This document shows positions 8,148 through 16,545 of a stretch of DNA of 64,000 nucleotides, one piece after another. Every line of letters begins with the position of its first letter. The first letter of the stretch is position 1. The notes beneath the pieces were generated by a model that saw only the letters and a list, made by a program, of their open reading frames with translations, was not told the DNA's origin and did no database searches. This DNA is from Chitinophaga sp. S165 (GTDB lineage Bacteria; Bacteroidota; Bacteroidia; Chitinophagales; Chitinophagaceae). The position numbers and the translations under genes were made by a program. The stretch lies in contig NZ_QGTG01000002.1 in NCBI RefSeq assembly GCF_003182155.1, forward strand, positions 1,069,646 to 1,133,645, written 5' to 3'.

Positions 8148-8303
8148 TTAAAATACTCTGCCATCCATTTGTCTGGCTGAAGACCTGTTTTGCTTTCCGT
8201 TCTTGATAGAATAGTAGTTGTTGCTGGGGCAACCGGTGCGCTCGGTCTTACAGCCGATAGCCATTATACCGCATACCACCATTAGTAGTAATAGTTTTTT
8301 CAT
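8148..8303 (-). CDS. Micro-lipoprotein B (51 aa), paralogue of A
   Basis: From the ATG at 8303 to the TAA at 8148-8150 the frame gives 51 residues: a signal peptide with lipobox AIGC (Cys18), then a basic mature part with RTGCPSNNYY at residues 22-31. Both genes share the opening MKKLLL, a lipobox cysteine followed within a few residues by [KR]TGCP, and a basic C-terminus. A tandem duplication followed by divergence is the simplest explanation. Likely location is the inner leaflet of the outer membrane or the periplasmic face of the inner membrane. Function unknown. It may share a transcript with the hexapeptide-repeat gene that starts at 8875. Confidence 0.72.
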   Translation of the reverse strand: MKKLLLLMVVCGIMAIGCKTERTGCPSNNYYSIKNGKQNRSSARQMDGRVF

Positions 8304-8347
8304 AGGGCAAGGTGATTATTAGATGCAAGATAATTAAAATATGTCAT

Positions 8348-8875
8348 TTACTTTTCTGAGGGCTCTTTAAACCAGCCGGAGTACATGAGATAGTTGTTGG
8401 CAATGCGATCTATTTCGCCACTGATCAGGGATTGGCTGATATCTTTCACCTTTTTGGCGGGCACGCCTGCATAGATGGAACCAGCTTCAACCTGTGTACC
8501 TTCCAATACGACAGCGCCTGCGGCGATGATGGTGTTGCTGCCAATGTGTGCATTATCCATCACAATGGCGCCCATGCCTATCAGTACATTATCTTCCACG
8601 GTGCAGCCATGTACGATGGCATTATGCCCGATGGAAACATTATTGCCGATAATTGCTTTCGTTTTCTCATAAGTACAATGGATCACGGCGCCATCCTGCA
8701 CGTTTACCTTGGTACCCATCTTGATACTGTTCACATCTCCCCGGATCACTGCATTGAACCAAACGCTGCACTGGTCTCCCATTACAACATCTCCTACAAT
8801 CGTTGCATTAGGCGCAATAAAACAGTCGTTCCCTATTGTTGGCAGTATTCCCTTAACCGGTAAGATGACAGGCAT
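8348..8875 (-). CDS. Gamma-carbonic-anhydrase-like hexapeptide-repeat protein
   Basis: From the ATG at 8875 the product is 175 aa, the normal size for this family. Left-handed beta-helix hexapeptide repeats run through most of the chain (IGNDCFIAPNATIVGDVVMG opens them). The metal-site histidines expected of gamma carbonic anhydrases are present in VIHC, SIGHNAIVHG. The final helix is ANNYLMYSGWF. The enzyme may hydrate CO2 or act as an acyltransferase-like metal protein; close homologues are annotated as gamma-CA family or YrdA-like. The frame is open to 8938, but a promoter box on the minus strand at 8892-8899 lies inside that extension, which supports the start at 8875. Confidence 0.9.
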   Translation of the reverse strand: MPVILPVKGILPTIGNDCFIAPNATIVGDVVMGDQCSVWFNAVIRGDVNSIKMGTKVNVQDGAVIHCTYEKTKAIIGNNVSIGHNAIVHGCTVEDNVLIGMGAIVMDNAHIGSNTIIAAGAVVLEGTQVEAGSIYAGVPAKKVKDISQSLISGEIDRIANNYLMYSGWFKEPSEK

Positions 8876-8891
8876 ATAGTAAGTTTTAACG

Positions 8892-8899
8892 CAAAAGTA
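8892..8899 (-). promoter_or_regulatory. -7 box TACTTTTG deciding the start of the hexapeptide gene
   Basis: Exact TAnnTTTG on the minus strand, 16 bases before the ATG at 8875. Transcription would begin downstream of 8892, so the longer open frame to 8938 cannot be fully translated from this promoter. Confidence 0.55.
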
Positions 8900-8983
8900 A
8901 AGAAATTCGTATAGTCCGCTGTGAACAGAGCGCGGCATTGGTACCTTACTGATGCCGGGTGGCGCCCGACTGATTCTTTAACG

Positions 8984-8991
8984 TATTTTTG
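8984..8991 (+). promoter_or_regulatory. -7 box TATTTTTG of the aminotransferase gene
   Basis: Exact TAnnTTTG ending 7 bases before the ATG at 8999. The spacing predicts an almost leaderless mRNA and argues against the longer open frame starting at 8921. No good -33 TTG is visible. Confidence 0.5.
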
Positions 8992-8998
8992 CCGCAGA

Positions 8999-10189
8999 AT
9001 GAATAACAGACAACTCTTCTTACGTCATGTGGCGCAGCTGTCAGATGCCCCGCTGGCACTCGAAATAGTAAAGGCATCAGGAATGTATATGTGGGATACC
9101 GAAGGCAAAAAGATCATGGACCTTATTGCCGGTATCAGCGTTTGTAATGTAGGGCACTCCCATCCTGCTGTAGTCGCTGCTGTAAAAGAACAAGCGGAGC
9201 AATATATGCACCTCCTGGTATATGGAGAACTGATCCAGTCTCCGCAGGTTGGATTTGCCACATTGTTGACACAACATCTGCCGGAATCCCTCAACAGCGT
9301 TTATTTTACTAACTCCGGAGCAGAAGCGGTGGAAGGCGCAATGAAGCTGGCCAAACGCTATACCGGGAGGACTGGGATCATCGCTTTTGACAGAAGTTAT
9401 CACGGCTCTACTCAGGGAGCTATGAGTATTATGGGAGATGAAACCTGGAGAAATGCCTACAGACCATTATTGCCTGACATACAGCATCTTACTTATAACG
9501 ACCTGGGTGTGATCGATCAGATCACTGAACGTACTGCTTGTATCATACTGGAGCCTGTACAGGCGGAAGCTGGGGTGCGCATTCCGCGAAAGGAATGGCT
9601 GCAGGCTATCCGGGAGAAATGTACGGCCACTGGCACATTGATGGTGCTGGATGAAATACAGTGTGGACTGGGAAGGAATGGCACATTATGGGGCTTTGAA
9701 CAGGCGGGCGTGGTGCCTGATATCCTCCTGCTGGGAAAAGCATTGGGAGGCGGTATGCCGATGGGCGCTTTCATTGCCGACAAAGAGATCATGTGGAGCC
9801 TGACCAACAAACCGGTACTTGGGCATATGACGACCTTCGGTGGTCACCCTGTGATATGTGCAGCGGGAATGGCTGGTTTTAAGGCATTGCTGGAAGGAAA
9901 TCTCATAGATAGTGTCAGTGCTAAAGGACAGTTATTTCATCAGTATTTGCAGCATCCGGCCATTAAAGAAGTACGTTTTCTCGGACTAATGATGGCGGTA
10001 GAGTTTGAGAGCTTTGAGATCAATAAAAAGGTAATAGACAAATGTATTGAAAAGGGGCTGCTGACCGACTGGTTCCTTTTTGCTCCTGAATGTCTGCGTA
10101 TTGCGCCACCATTGATCATTAATGAAGAGGAGATCAGAACGGCCTGTGATATCATTATAAATGTGTTAAACGAAGTAACAGAGGGATAG
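8999..10189 (+). CDS. Class III pyridoxal-phosphate aminotransferase
   Basis: From the ATG at 8999 the product is 396 aa, typical for the acetylornithine/ornithine/4-aminobutyrate branch. Visible PLP features are TNSGAEA (104-110, phosphate binding), SYHGST, the Asp218 of VLDEIQCGLGR that holds the pyridine nitrogen, and the Schiff-base lysine Lys247 in LLLGKALGGGMPMGAF. The family transfers an amino group from an omega-amine or alpha-amino acid to 2-oxoglutarate or pyruvate. The substrate cannot be named from sequence: no arginine, lysine or GABA genes are next to it. The gene is monocistronic and divergent from the hexapeptide-repeat gene. Confidence 0.93.
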   Translation: MNNRQLFLRHVAQLSDAPLALEIVKASGMYMWDTEGKKIMDLIAGISVCNVGHSHPAVVAAVKEQAEQYMHLLVYGELIQSPQVGFATLLTQHLPESLNSVYFTNSGAEAVEGAMKLAKRYTGRTGIIAFDRSYHGSTQGAMSIMGDETWRNAYRPLLPDIQHLTYNDLGVIDQITERTACIILEPVQAEAGVRIPRKEWLQAIREKCTATGTLMVLDEIQCGLGRNGTLWGFEQAGVVPDILLLGKALGGGMPMGAFIADKEIMWSLTNKPVLGHMTTFGGHPVICAAGMAGFKALLEGNLIDSVSAKGQLFHQYLQHPAIKEVRFLGLMMAVEFESFEINKKVIDKCIEKGLLTDWFLFAPECLRIAPPLIINEEEIRTACDIIINVLNEVTEG

Positions 10190-10214
10190 CGCTGGTATAA
10201 TGAAAAAATATATT

Positions 10215-10243
10215 TTGACTTTTCATTGAAATATGTAACTTTG
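10215..10243 (+). promoter_or_regulatory. Promoter TTG-N18-TAACTTTG before the 10264 gene
   Basis: TTG at 10215-10217, 18-bp spacer, then TAACTTTG at 10236-10243, an exact Bacteroidota sigma-factor pattern; the ATG is 20 bases downstream. The -7 box overlaps the left half of the palindrome at 10238-10254. Confidence 0.72.
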
Positions 10244-10254
10244 ATATACAAAGT
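10238..10254. promoter_or_regulatory. Putative operator 1, ACTTTG-N5-CAAAGT
   Basis: Perfect 6-bp inverted half-sites around ATATA, overlapping the -7 promoter box. The same half-sites and the same 5-bp spacing occur again at 11271-11287, before creD. A bound repressor would block transcription. The winged-helix protein encoded at 10955 is the obvious candidate. Confidence 0.6.
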
Positions 10255-10263
10255 ACTTTAAGT

Positions 10264-10908
10264 ATGACAGAACAGCAACACCTGGAAGCAATCAGTGATA
10301 TCAGGCGCATGATGGAACGCAGCAGCCGCTTTATTTCCCTTAGTGGATTAAGTGGTGTCTTTGCAGGCGCTTCTGCTTTGGCAGGTGCTATAACTGCTCA
10401 TTTCTTATTCCGGTCATATTATGACCGCTGGGAAATAAGAGGTCATTATGAGGATGTTGACTTTTCCACGCTTCGATTGCAACTGGTTATACTGGGCTTT
10501 GCAGTAATGGCGCTGGCTTTCTTTGGCGGATTATACTTCACCTGGAGGAGGGCCAGAAGAAATAATCTTCCGGTATGGGACCCTACTTCCCGCAAAGTGC
10601 TGATCAACGCCCTGATCCCAATGATGGCCGGCGGTGCATTTATAGCAGGTCTGATATACAACAGAATGGATGTGATGATAGCTCCTTCCTGTCTTATATT
10701 TTACGGTATGGCGTTATTGAACGCCAGTAAGTATACAGTCTCTGATATCCGTTACCTGGGTATTGCTGAAATAGGAATCGGTATATTAAATGTTTTCTTT
10801 TTGCGCAGAGGGCTTTATTTTTGGGCCATCGGTTTTGGTGTCATGCATATCGTATATGGCATCATGATGTGGTGGAAGTATGAGCGAAGGCAAGCGGCTG
10901 CGGAGTAA
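10264..10908 (+). CDS. Conserved multi-pass membrane protein, 214 aa
   Basis: No named function is recognised. The chain begins with a short hydrophilic helix (MTEQQHLEAISDIRRMMERS) and then has about six hydrophobic segments in pairs: two before residue 100 (SGVFAGASALAGAITAHF; LVILGFAVMALAFFGGLYF), two between 110 and 155, and two after 165. The loop between the first pair is charged. It lies directly upstream of a small winged-helix regulator (46 bp apart) and behind a strong promoter overlapped by a palindrome. Such membrane protein plus winged-helix pairs recur in Bacteroidota, where the membrane protein may sense the signal; that role is inferred, not shown. Confidence 0.78.
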   Translation: MTEQQHLEAISDIRRMMERSSRFISLSGLSGVFAGASALAGAITAHFLFRSYYDRWEIRGHYEDVDFSTLRLQLVILGFAVMALAFFGGLYFTWRRARRNNLPVWDPTSRKVLINALIPMMAGGAFIAGLIYNRMDVMIAPSCLIFYGMALLNASKYTVSDIRYLGIAEIGIGILNVFFLRRGLYFWAIGFGVMHIVYGIMMWWKYERRQAAAE

Positions 10909-10954
10909 AACCGTGTAGAGTGAGGATCAAAGTAGAAACAATAAAGACGTACTC

Positions 10955-11254
10955 GTGAACAATCCCATAGGTAACTTAAATAAGATATTTGACAGTCGCA
11001 TACGGCTTGGGGTCATGAGTATCCTCATGGTAAATGAAGAAGTAAGCTTTAATGACCTGAAGCAGATGCTGGAACTGACAGATGGTAACCTGGCCTCCCA
11101 CCTCAGTACATTAGAGGAAAATGGTTATCTGAAAGTGCATAAGGGTTTTATAGGACGTAAAACCAATACCACTTATGCTATTACAAAAGCCGGTGAAAAA
11201 GCTTTCAAAGGGCACCTTGCTGCTCTTGAAAATATGATCCGTTCTATGGAGTAA
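10955..11254 (+). CDS. Small winged-helix transcriptional regulator
   Basis: A 99-aa protein consisting of one winged-helix DNA-binding domain, starting at GTG. The recognition-helix region reads MLELTDGNLASHLSTLEENG, and the wing follows as YLKVHKGFIGRKTNTTYAIT, typical of the MarR/ArsR-like 'winged helix DNA-binding' family of about 100 aa. There is no ligand-binding domain, so the signal must come from a partner, a cofactor or protein level. Identical palindromes occur in front of the upstream gene and in front of creD, giving a simple model of autoregulation. A half-site, CAAAGT, also lies at 10928-10933 in its own leader. Confidence 0.9.
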   Translation: MNNPIGNLNKIFDSRIRLGVMSILMVNEEVSFNDLKQMLELTDGNLASHLSTLEENGYLKVHKGFIGRKTNTTYAITKAGEKAFKGHLAALENMIRSME

Positions 11255-11270
11255 TTTTTTTTGCCCTTAT

Positions 11271-11287
11271 ACTTTGAAGTTCAAAGT
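11271..11287. promoter_or_regulatory. Putative operator 2, ACTTTG-N5-CAAAGT, before creD
   Basis: The half-sites are identical to operator 1, around AAGTT; the symmetry extends to TACTTTGAA/TTCAAAGTA with one central base. It lies 19 bp before the creD ATG at 11307 and next to a promoter-like TATACTTTG. Confidence 0.6.
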
Positions 11288-11306
11288 ACTTTTAAAACAT
11301 AAATAT

Positions 11307-12659
11307 ATGCAAACATCTAACATCAGTGAATCTCCTTTACCTCCGGAACAACCTTCATCTGCAACAGACAGCGGTAAGCAGAAGGCCTCTTTCTTTGAAC
11401 GCTACGCCTATGGAATAAAGGCCTTCCTCATCGGCGTACTCGTGTTAGTACTGCTAATTCCTACGGCTATGATCATGGGACTTATCTCTGAAAGGGAACA
11501 ACGGCAGTTTGAAGCCAAGGGAGAAGTCAGCGGAAAATGGGGGGATGCTCAGACCATTACGGGACCTGTTCTGGTGATACCTTACTACAGCAAACCAGGT
11601 GTAACTTCCAACGCTATTTTCCTGCCGGATAAACTGACAGTCAATGGTGAGCTTTTACCCGAAATACGGCGTCGCGGGATCTATGAAGTAGCTGTTTACA
11701 GTTCACACTTACAGATTGGAGGAGACTTCTCCCACCTGGACCTTACCAGCTTAAATATCGCTCCGGAATCAGTGATGCTGAAAGATGCGTACCTGGCCCT
11801 GGGCGTTAATGATATGCGCGGTATCAGCAACCAGGCAGGCGTGATCTGGAATGGCCAGAATTTCTACTTTAATCCCGGTGTTGCTGCTACTAACCTCTTC
11901 ACCAATGGCATGCAGGTAAAAGTGCCGCTGACAATGTCCGACTCTGGTATAATAGCAGGTAATTTTTCGGTTAACCTAAACCTGAAAGGTTCTGGCCAGT
12001 TGTTCTTCTCTCCTGTGGGTAAGACAACCGCCATCAACCTGAGTTCCAATTGGAAGAACCCCAGCTTTGACGGCGCCTTCCTTCCTAACTCACATAATGT
12101 ACATGACAAGGGATTCTCTGCTTCCTGGCAGGTATCCAATTTGAACCGCAATTTTCCACAGAGCTGGGTCGGGGCTAATGAGAACCTGCATTCAGCTGAT
12201 TTTGGCGTGAAGTTATTCCTGCCGGTGGATACCTATCAGCAATCCACCCGTGCCGTCAAATATGCCATCCTCATCATCGGGTTAACATTCCTGGTATTTT
12301 ATTTTATAGAGCTGTTACAGCGTTACTCCGTTCATCCATTACAATATATACTAATCGGCGTGGCATTATGTGTATTCTACACGCTGCTGATCGCCCTGGC
12401 AGAACAACTGAACTTTAGTCTGGCTTACCTGATTGCCGGTGTACTTACGATACTGCTGGTGTCTGTATATACGGCCAGTGTATTACGAAGCGTTCGCATG
12501 GCGGCAGGTATTGGCGCTGCACTAAGTTTGCTCTACGGATTCATTTACGTGATCATCCGCTCGGAAGATCAGGCCTTGCTCATGGGAAGTCTTGGACTGT
12601 TTATAATACTGGCTATTGTGATGTACTTTAGCCGGAGGATCAAGTGGGGAGAATTATAA
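11307..12659 (+). CDS. creD: CreD-like inner membrane protein
   Basis: From the ATG at 11307 the product is 450 aa. The open frame to 11274 begins inside the palindrome and is rejected as the start. After a polar N-terminus there is a membrane helix (AFLIGVLVLVLLIPTAMIMG), then a large periplasmic domain opening with ISEREQRQFEAKGEV and GPVLVIPY, the CreD signature, and then about five helices in the last 140 residues. CreD is an envelope-integrity protein; in Gammaproteobacteria it is controlled by CreBC, which is absent here. A winged-helix regulator immediately upstream is the usual Bacteroidota arrangement. DgkA follows after 22 bp. Confidence 0.92.
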   Translation: MQTSNISESPLPPEQPSSATDSGKQKASFFERYAYGIKAFLIGVLVLVLLIPTAMIMGLISEREQRQFEAKGEVSGKWGDAQTITGPVLVIPYYSKPGVTSNAIFLPDKLTVNGELLPEIRRRGIYEVAVYSSHLQIGGDFSHLDLTSLNIAPESVMLKDAYLALGVNDMRGISNQAGVIWNGQNFYFNPGVAATNLFTNGMQVKVPLTMSDSGIIAGNFSVNLNLKGSGQLFFSPVGKTTAINLSSNWKNPSFDGAFLPNSHNVHDKGFSASWQVSNLNRNFPQSWVGANENLHSADFGVKLFLPVDTYQQSTRAVKYAILIIGLTFLVFYFIELLQRYSVHPLQYILIGVALCVFYTLLIALAEQLNFSLAYLIAGVLTILLVSVYTASVLRSVRMAAGIGAALSLLYGFIYVIIRSEDQALLMGSLGLFIILAIVMYFSRRIKWGEL

Positions 12660-12681
12660 AAAATTATAAACAGCTATACTC

Positions 12682-13047
12682 ATGCAAACCGGTCACTACC
12701 TCCAGCAACGTTTAAGAAGTTTTAAGTACGCCTTTCAGGGAATCATTGCATTTCTCCGCAGTGAGCCACATGCGCGTATTCATGCGCTGGCGACGGTGAT
12801 AGTGGTAGCGGCCGGTTTTTATTGCAGGTTGTCAGGTAGTCAGTGGATTGCCATCCTGGTAGTAACGGGAATGGTATGGATCACAGAGATGTTTAATACA
12901 GTTGTTGAAAAGATCATGGACCATCTGTCTCCGGAAATTCATCCGAGAGTGAAATGGATCAAAGATGTTGCTGCGGGGGCAGTGCTTATCTCAGCATTGA
13001 TAGCTGCCATTACAGGTGCTGTCATTTTTATCCCTATCCTTTGCTAA
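12682..13047 (+). CDS. dgkA: Diacylglycerol/undecaprenol kinase family protein
   Basis: A 121-aa membrane protein with three hydrophobic segments. The family signature ITEMFNTVVEKIMDHLSPE (the E-x-x-N-T-x-x-E core that binds Mg-ATP) follows the second helix, and the amphipathic N-terminal helix contains RSFKYAFQGI and SEPHARIH. In Gram-positives the homologue phosphorylates undecaprenol; in Proteobacteria it phosphorylates diacylglycerol. The sequence suits the undecaprenol-kinase-like branch found in Bacteroidota, so a role in lipid-carrier recycling is plausible. It lies 22 bp after creD and is followed by a terminator shared with the convergent outer-membrane gene. Confidence 0.92.
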   Translation: MQTGHYLQQRLRSFKYAFQGIIAFLRSEPHARIHALATVIVVAAGFYCRLSGSQWIAILVVTGMVWITEMFNTVVEKIMDHLSPEIHPRVKWIKDVAAGAVLISALIAAITGAVIFIPILC

Positions 13048-13080
13048 AAGAAAAGGGTCCCGCATACCGCGGGACCCTTC
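13047..13080 (-). terminator. Terminator between dgkA and the 13106 gene
   Basis: GGGTCCCGC (13055-13063) pairs perfectly with GCGGGACCC (13069-13077). On the minus strand it is followed by TTTTCTTTT, so it best serves the 13106-16489 gene, but it can also stop dgkA transcripts. Confidence 0.82.
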
Positions 13081-13105
13081 GTTATACATTGAAGATCGTT
13101 CTTCT

Positions 13106-16100
13106 TTAGAAATCAACTCCCATTCCGAAGTACAGGATAGGCTTACCACGGAAGAATGCAATTGCAGGCCAGCCTGCATCTAATCTCAGGAAGTAACCAG
13201 CCAGCGTTGTACGGGCGCCGAAACCGTAACCTCCTACAAATGGTCCGAGGAAACCTTCTTTCACTTTCACTGTCACGCCGGTACCATCATCATAATAAGT
13301 GTAGTTAGCATCCTTAAAGCTCAGTTTTTCGTTCCATGCTGTACCAATATCGATAAAGCTGGTCACCTGGAAGTTACGAACGATAGCAGAGTTGATCGGC
13401 CTGTTCATAAAGGTGGCGAATACCGGTAAGCGTAATTCCGTATTAAATACCATTACATTATTACCGTTACGTGCATTCTGTCTGTAACCGCGTAATGGGT
13501 TAGCCAGTGTCTGATATGCATAGTTTGCATTCATATTAACCGGAGTACGGGTATTGATCTTTGGTATCAGCCAGTTGTCAGTACCACCCAGGTAATACAG
13601 CAATTTGCGGGTACCCCATGAAAGGTCGGCAGAGAAACGGGTGGCCCATATAAAGTTGCGGAAGATGGATTCATAATGTCTCACATCAACCCCCATGTTA
13701 TAAGTGAACTTACCTTTTCCGGCTGCTGCTCCCTGATCAAATACGTCGTTCAGGTCACCGTTGATCTGTGCGTTCATGTCGCCATAGATCTTGTAACGTG
13801 TACCATGCCAGATGTTGATAGCCGGATTGATCGTGTTATCATACACATATTCCAGGCGTACTAACGCGTAGTTGTCGGCGTAATTCTTCAGCTTCAGTGT
13901 CTGTTCGTCAGAAGCTGATATTACGAATCTGTCATTACGGAAACCTACCTGCAAACGGATGCTTCTGGCCTGATCAAACGGATAACGTACATCAAACTGG
14001 AAGAGATTGGTCTTCAGTTTAGCCGGGAATTCCAGCGGGTTGCCACTTGTGTCAAAGCCCAGACCACTGTATTTATCTACTCTGCGGTAGTAAGTAAATT
14101 TATAATCAAAACGTTTTTTGAGATAAGAAGCCGAAATGAAGTATTCAGTACCATCCAGGCTGGAAGGGAATCTGAAACCACCATTGATCTTAAAGTCTTC
14201 CATCAGATCACTAACGCCTATGCGGATCAAACCATTCACAGGATCTGTGAGCCTGATAGGACCAGAAGGAGGACCGGTGAACGGCTGGTATCTGTTGATC
14301 AGGATAGAGTTGTCTAACTGGAGGATCAGGTAGTCTGATGAGAACTTCAGTTTATATGGCAACAGTTTGGCCTTCTTCAGCACAGGTTCTATCAGTGGGA
14401 TCTGTGGTGTCTGGGCTTCTGCTATCACGCTGGAATCAACCGCTTCTTTTCCGAACTCGCTCTGGAAGAAATCATCATGTTTTACGGTATCTGTCTTTGT
14501 CTTTTCAAAGTATGTAGGCAGGCCTAAACGGAGGCTGTCTTCATGCATCTGACGGGACCTGAAGGTAGTCGGACGGCTGCTTACATTCCTTTTACGGAGT
14601 GTTACAGTATCGATCTTCAGCTTCTGGAGATTCTTAAAGCCATATTGCTGGATCACCTGGGATACTTCACTCTGATCGCCTGCTCCTCTGGATTCTTTGA
14701 TGCCATAAGAGTAGTTCGACATTGGGAAGGTATACGTAGAATCTTTAGTAAGTGATACTGCCATTACAGAATCCGGTGCGGTCGTGCCATATTCTGCCAG
14801 TGCAGAGTCAAGATCTGCTTTTTCAGGGTTATGCAGGATCTCTGATCCGATGAAGAAGAGAGAGTCTACTCCTGTTCTTTCCGTTTTAAAGAAACCGGCA
14901 TAACGGTTACGGATACCGTTTACATCAGATACAAATGTGAAGTGTGTGTTATTGTATTGAAGTGGTGAACGTGCGTCACCGTATTTCATGTCGGTCAGCT
15001 GGGAGATCTGTTTATCAGCGCTCTTGTTCCAGTTGTCGATCAGGAAGACATTGTAATGACCTGCCGGTAATACGGTATCCCCGCTTTTTGCGGTCGGAGA
15101 CGGCCGGTTAGAGGAGTAGATGATCCCGCTCTTACCAGGGAAGGCTACGAAGGAAGGATCTAGATCGTCGTATACATCGTTGGTGATCTGTTCAGCGGTT
15201 GCCTTCGTTATACTGTAAGTGTAGATATCTGTGTGACCATTCTTTACGGCAGAGAGCAACAGGGAGTTATCATATTCGAAGAAGTACTTCATATCTATGA
15301 TCCTGTCGAAGCGCGGAAGGTCTTGTTTGGTGGTGGTCCTGGTGAGGAGGTCATATACCATGAGCCTGGTCACTCCTTCATGTTCGTAGATGATTGCCAG
15401 GCGGTTACCTTTCTGGTTCCATGCCAGCAACGGATAGTTCGGGTCCAGCTGGCTGGCCTGCATTCTCACCCCACTGCGCAGCAGTACTTTAGGCTTCATG
15501 TCGGCAAACTGGATCTGTACCTTGTACAATCCTTTAGAGAACTCAACCACTGCATAGTAGTTGCTTTTCGGATTGGCCTGGAAGCGGTAGAAGTTTGATT
15601 TTTTCAGTTCCCTTGAAACGATGGTACGAGCACCACGGGTAGACTGCCGGCGGCGACGATTATCGTCCTGGTAACGTTTGGCATTGAATACCATGAAATC
15701 TTTCAGGGCATTTTTAGGCTTCTGGCTCAATACCTGCTCAAATCCTTTTTTCAGTCCGCGGTTGATGCGGGAGATATACATCAGGTAGGGAACGGCGTCC
15801 TTTCCATATTTACTTTCTACATAATACCAGAACGCATGACCGGCCAATGTGGGTTTTTCGTAGGCCAGCTGGTAGAAGTCCTTATACCTGCCTGACTGGA
15901 TAGCATCTTTCAGCTCGTCGTCCAGTTGGGTATTCCAGTTTTCAGCTGCATAAGCAACAAATCCATCGGTGAACCATTTAGGGAAGTCGATCAATACCGC
16001 ATTACCTGCAAACTCGCCAATATCTTCTCCAAACAATAAGTTTTCCAGCATTACACGGGCGATCCCTTCACGGATCTGTTTGTACAAGTGCTGATGATCG

Positions 16101-16489
16101 CCATCGAAATACACGATCAGTTTATTACCCACCAGCTTGGTGATACCACCGGTATTCTGCCAGTCAACGCCAATGCCTATATTGGATTGCTTCATTTCCC
16201 CGAAGCTGTTGTACACGACAATATTCACCCGCTGGCGGAAGGTAAACTCCATAAATTGTTCCAGCTGTGGTAATTCTTTTTCTGCTACCTGCGCAACGTA
16301 TTTACCCAATTCCAGACCGTTCTGGCTGAAATAAGTATTAAAATGACGGGTTTGATAGTAACGCCATTTAAAATTCTTATGCTGTATGCGGTTCTGTCCA
16401 AATTCCACGGTATTGGTCTGTGCCTGGGATAGATACGAGCCAAGTAATAGGGTACCGGTAAGTAATAACCTGGTAGTAAGTCGGTTCAT
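13106..16489 (-). CDS. Outer-membrane protein: peptidase-MA-like domain, propeller, BamA-like barrel
   Basis: From the ATG at 16489 the product is 1127 aa; residues 1-24 form a signal peptide (ending SQAQ), so the open frame to 16546 is not the start. The N-terminal part resembles gluzincin (peptidase MA-like) domains, but the expected HExxH reads REGIAR (140-145) and the later WF-E-G reads WFTDG (172-176). The middle (about 320-600) has WD40/TolB-like propeller blades (KSGIIYSSNRPSP, SQLTDMKYGDARSP). The C-terminal 400 residues look like a surface-antigen/BamA-type beta-barrel ending in an aromatic strand (ILYFGMGVDF). Close relatives are called 'translocation protein TolB' in Bacteroidota. 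It probably sits in the outer membrane; function unknown. Confidence 0.85.
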   Translation of the reverse strand: MNRLTTRLLLTGTLLLGSYLSQAQTNTVEFGQNRIQHKNFKWRYYQTRHFNTYFSQNGLELGKYVAQVAEKELPQLEQFMEFTFRQRVNIVVYNSFGEMKQSNIGIGVDWQNTGGITKLVGNKLIVYFDGDHQHLYKQIREGIARVMLENLLFGEDIGEFAGNAVLIDFPKWFTDGFVAYAAENWNTQLDDELKDAIQSGRYKDFYQLAYEKPTLAGHAFWYYVESKYGKDAVPYLMYISRINRGLKKGFEQVLSQKPKNALKDFMVFNAKRYQDDNRRRRQSTRGARTIVSRELKKSNFYRFQANPKSNYYAVVEFSKGLYKVQIQFADMKPKVLLRSGVRMQASQLDPNYPLLAWNQKGNRLAIIYEHEGVTRLMVYDLLTRTTTKQDLPRFDRIIDMKYFFEYDNSLLLSAVKNGHTDIYTYSITKATAEQITNDVYDDLDPSFVAFPGKSGIIYSSNRPSPTAKSGDTVLPAGHYNVFLIDNWNKSADKQISQLTDMKYGDARSPLQYNNTHFTFVSDVNGIRNRYAGFFKTERTGVDSLFFIGSEILHNPEKADLDSALAEYGTTAPDSVMAVSLTKDSTYTFPMSNYSYGIKESRGAGDQSEVSQVIQQYGFKNLQKLKIDTVTLRKRNVSSRPTTFRSRQMHEDSLRLGLPTYFEKTKTDTVKHDDFFQSEFGKEAVDSSVIAEAQTPQIPLIEPVLKKAKLLPYKLKFSSDYLILQLDNSILINRYQPFTGPPSGPIRLTDPVNGLIRIGVSDLMEDFKINGGFRFPSSLDGTEYFISASYLKKRFDYKFTYYRRVDKYSGLGFDTSGNPLEFPAKLKTNLFQFDVRYPFDQARSIRLQVGFRNDRFVISASDEQTLKLKNYADNYALVRLEYVYDNTINPAINIWHGTRYKIYGDMNAQINGDLNDVFDQGAAAGKGKFTYNMGVDVRHYESIFRNFIWATRFSADLSWGTRKLLYYLGGTDNWLIPKINTRTPVNMNANYAYQTLANPLRGYRQNARNGNNVMVFNTELRLPVFATFMNRPINSAIVRNFQVTSFIDIGTAWNEKLSFKDANYTYYDDGTGVTVKVKEGFLGPFVGGYGFGARTTLAGYFLRLDAGWPAIAFFRGKPILYFGMGVDF

Positions 16490-16545
16490 ACAGAAAGTAT
16501 TGATAATATTGCGTTCTGAATTAAAAATAGCAAAAATCGGCAACA

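Noticed and set aside
11274..11306. Longer start for creD
   Set aside because: It falls inside the palindromic operator and promoter; the ATG at 11307 fits the family better.
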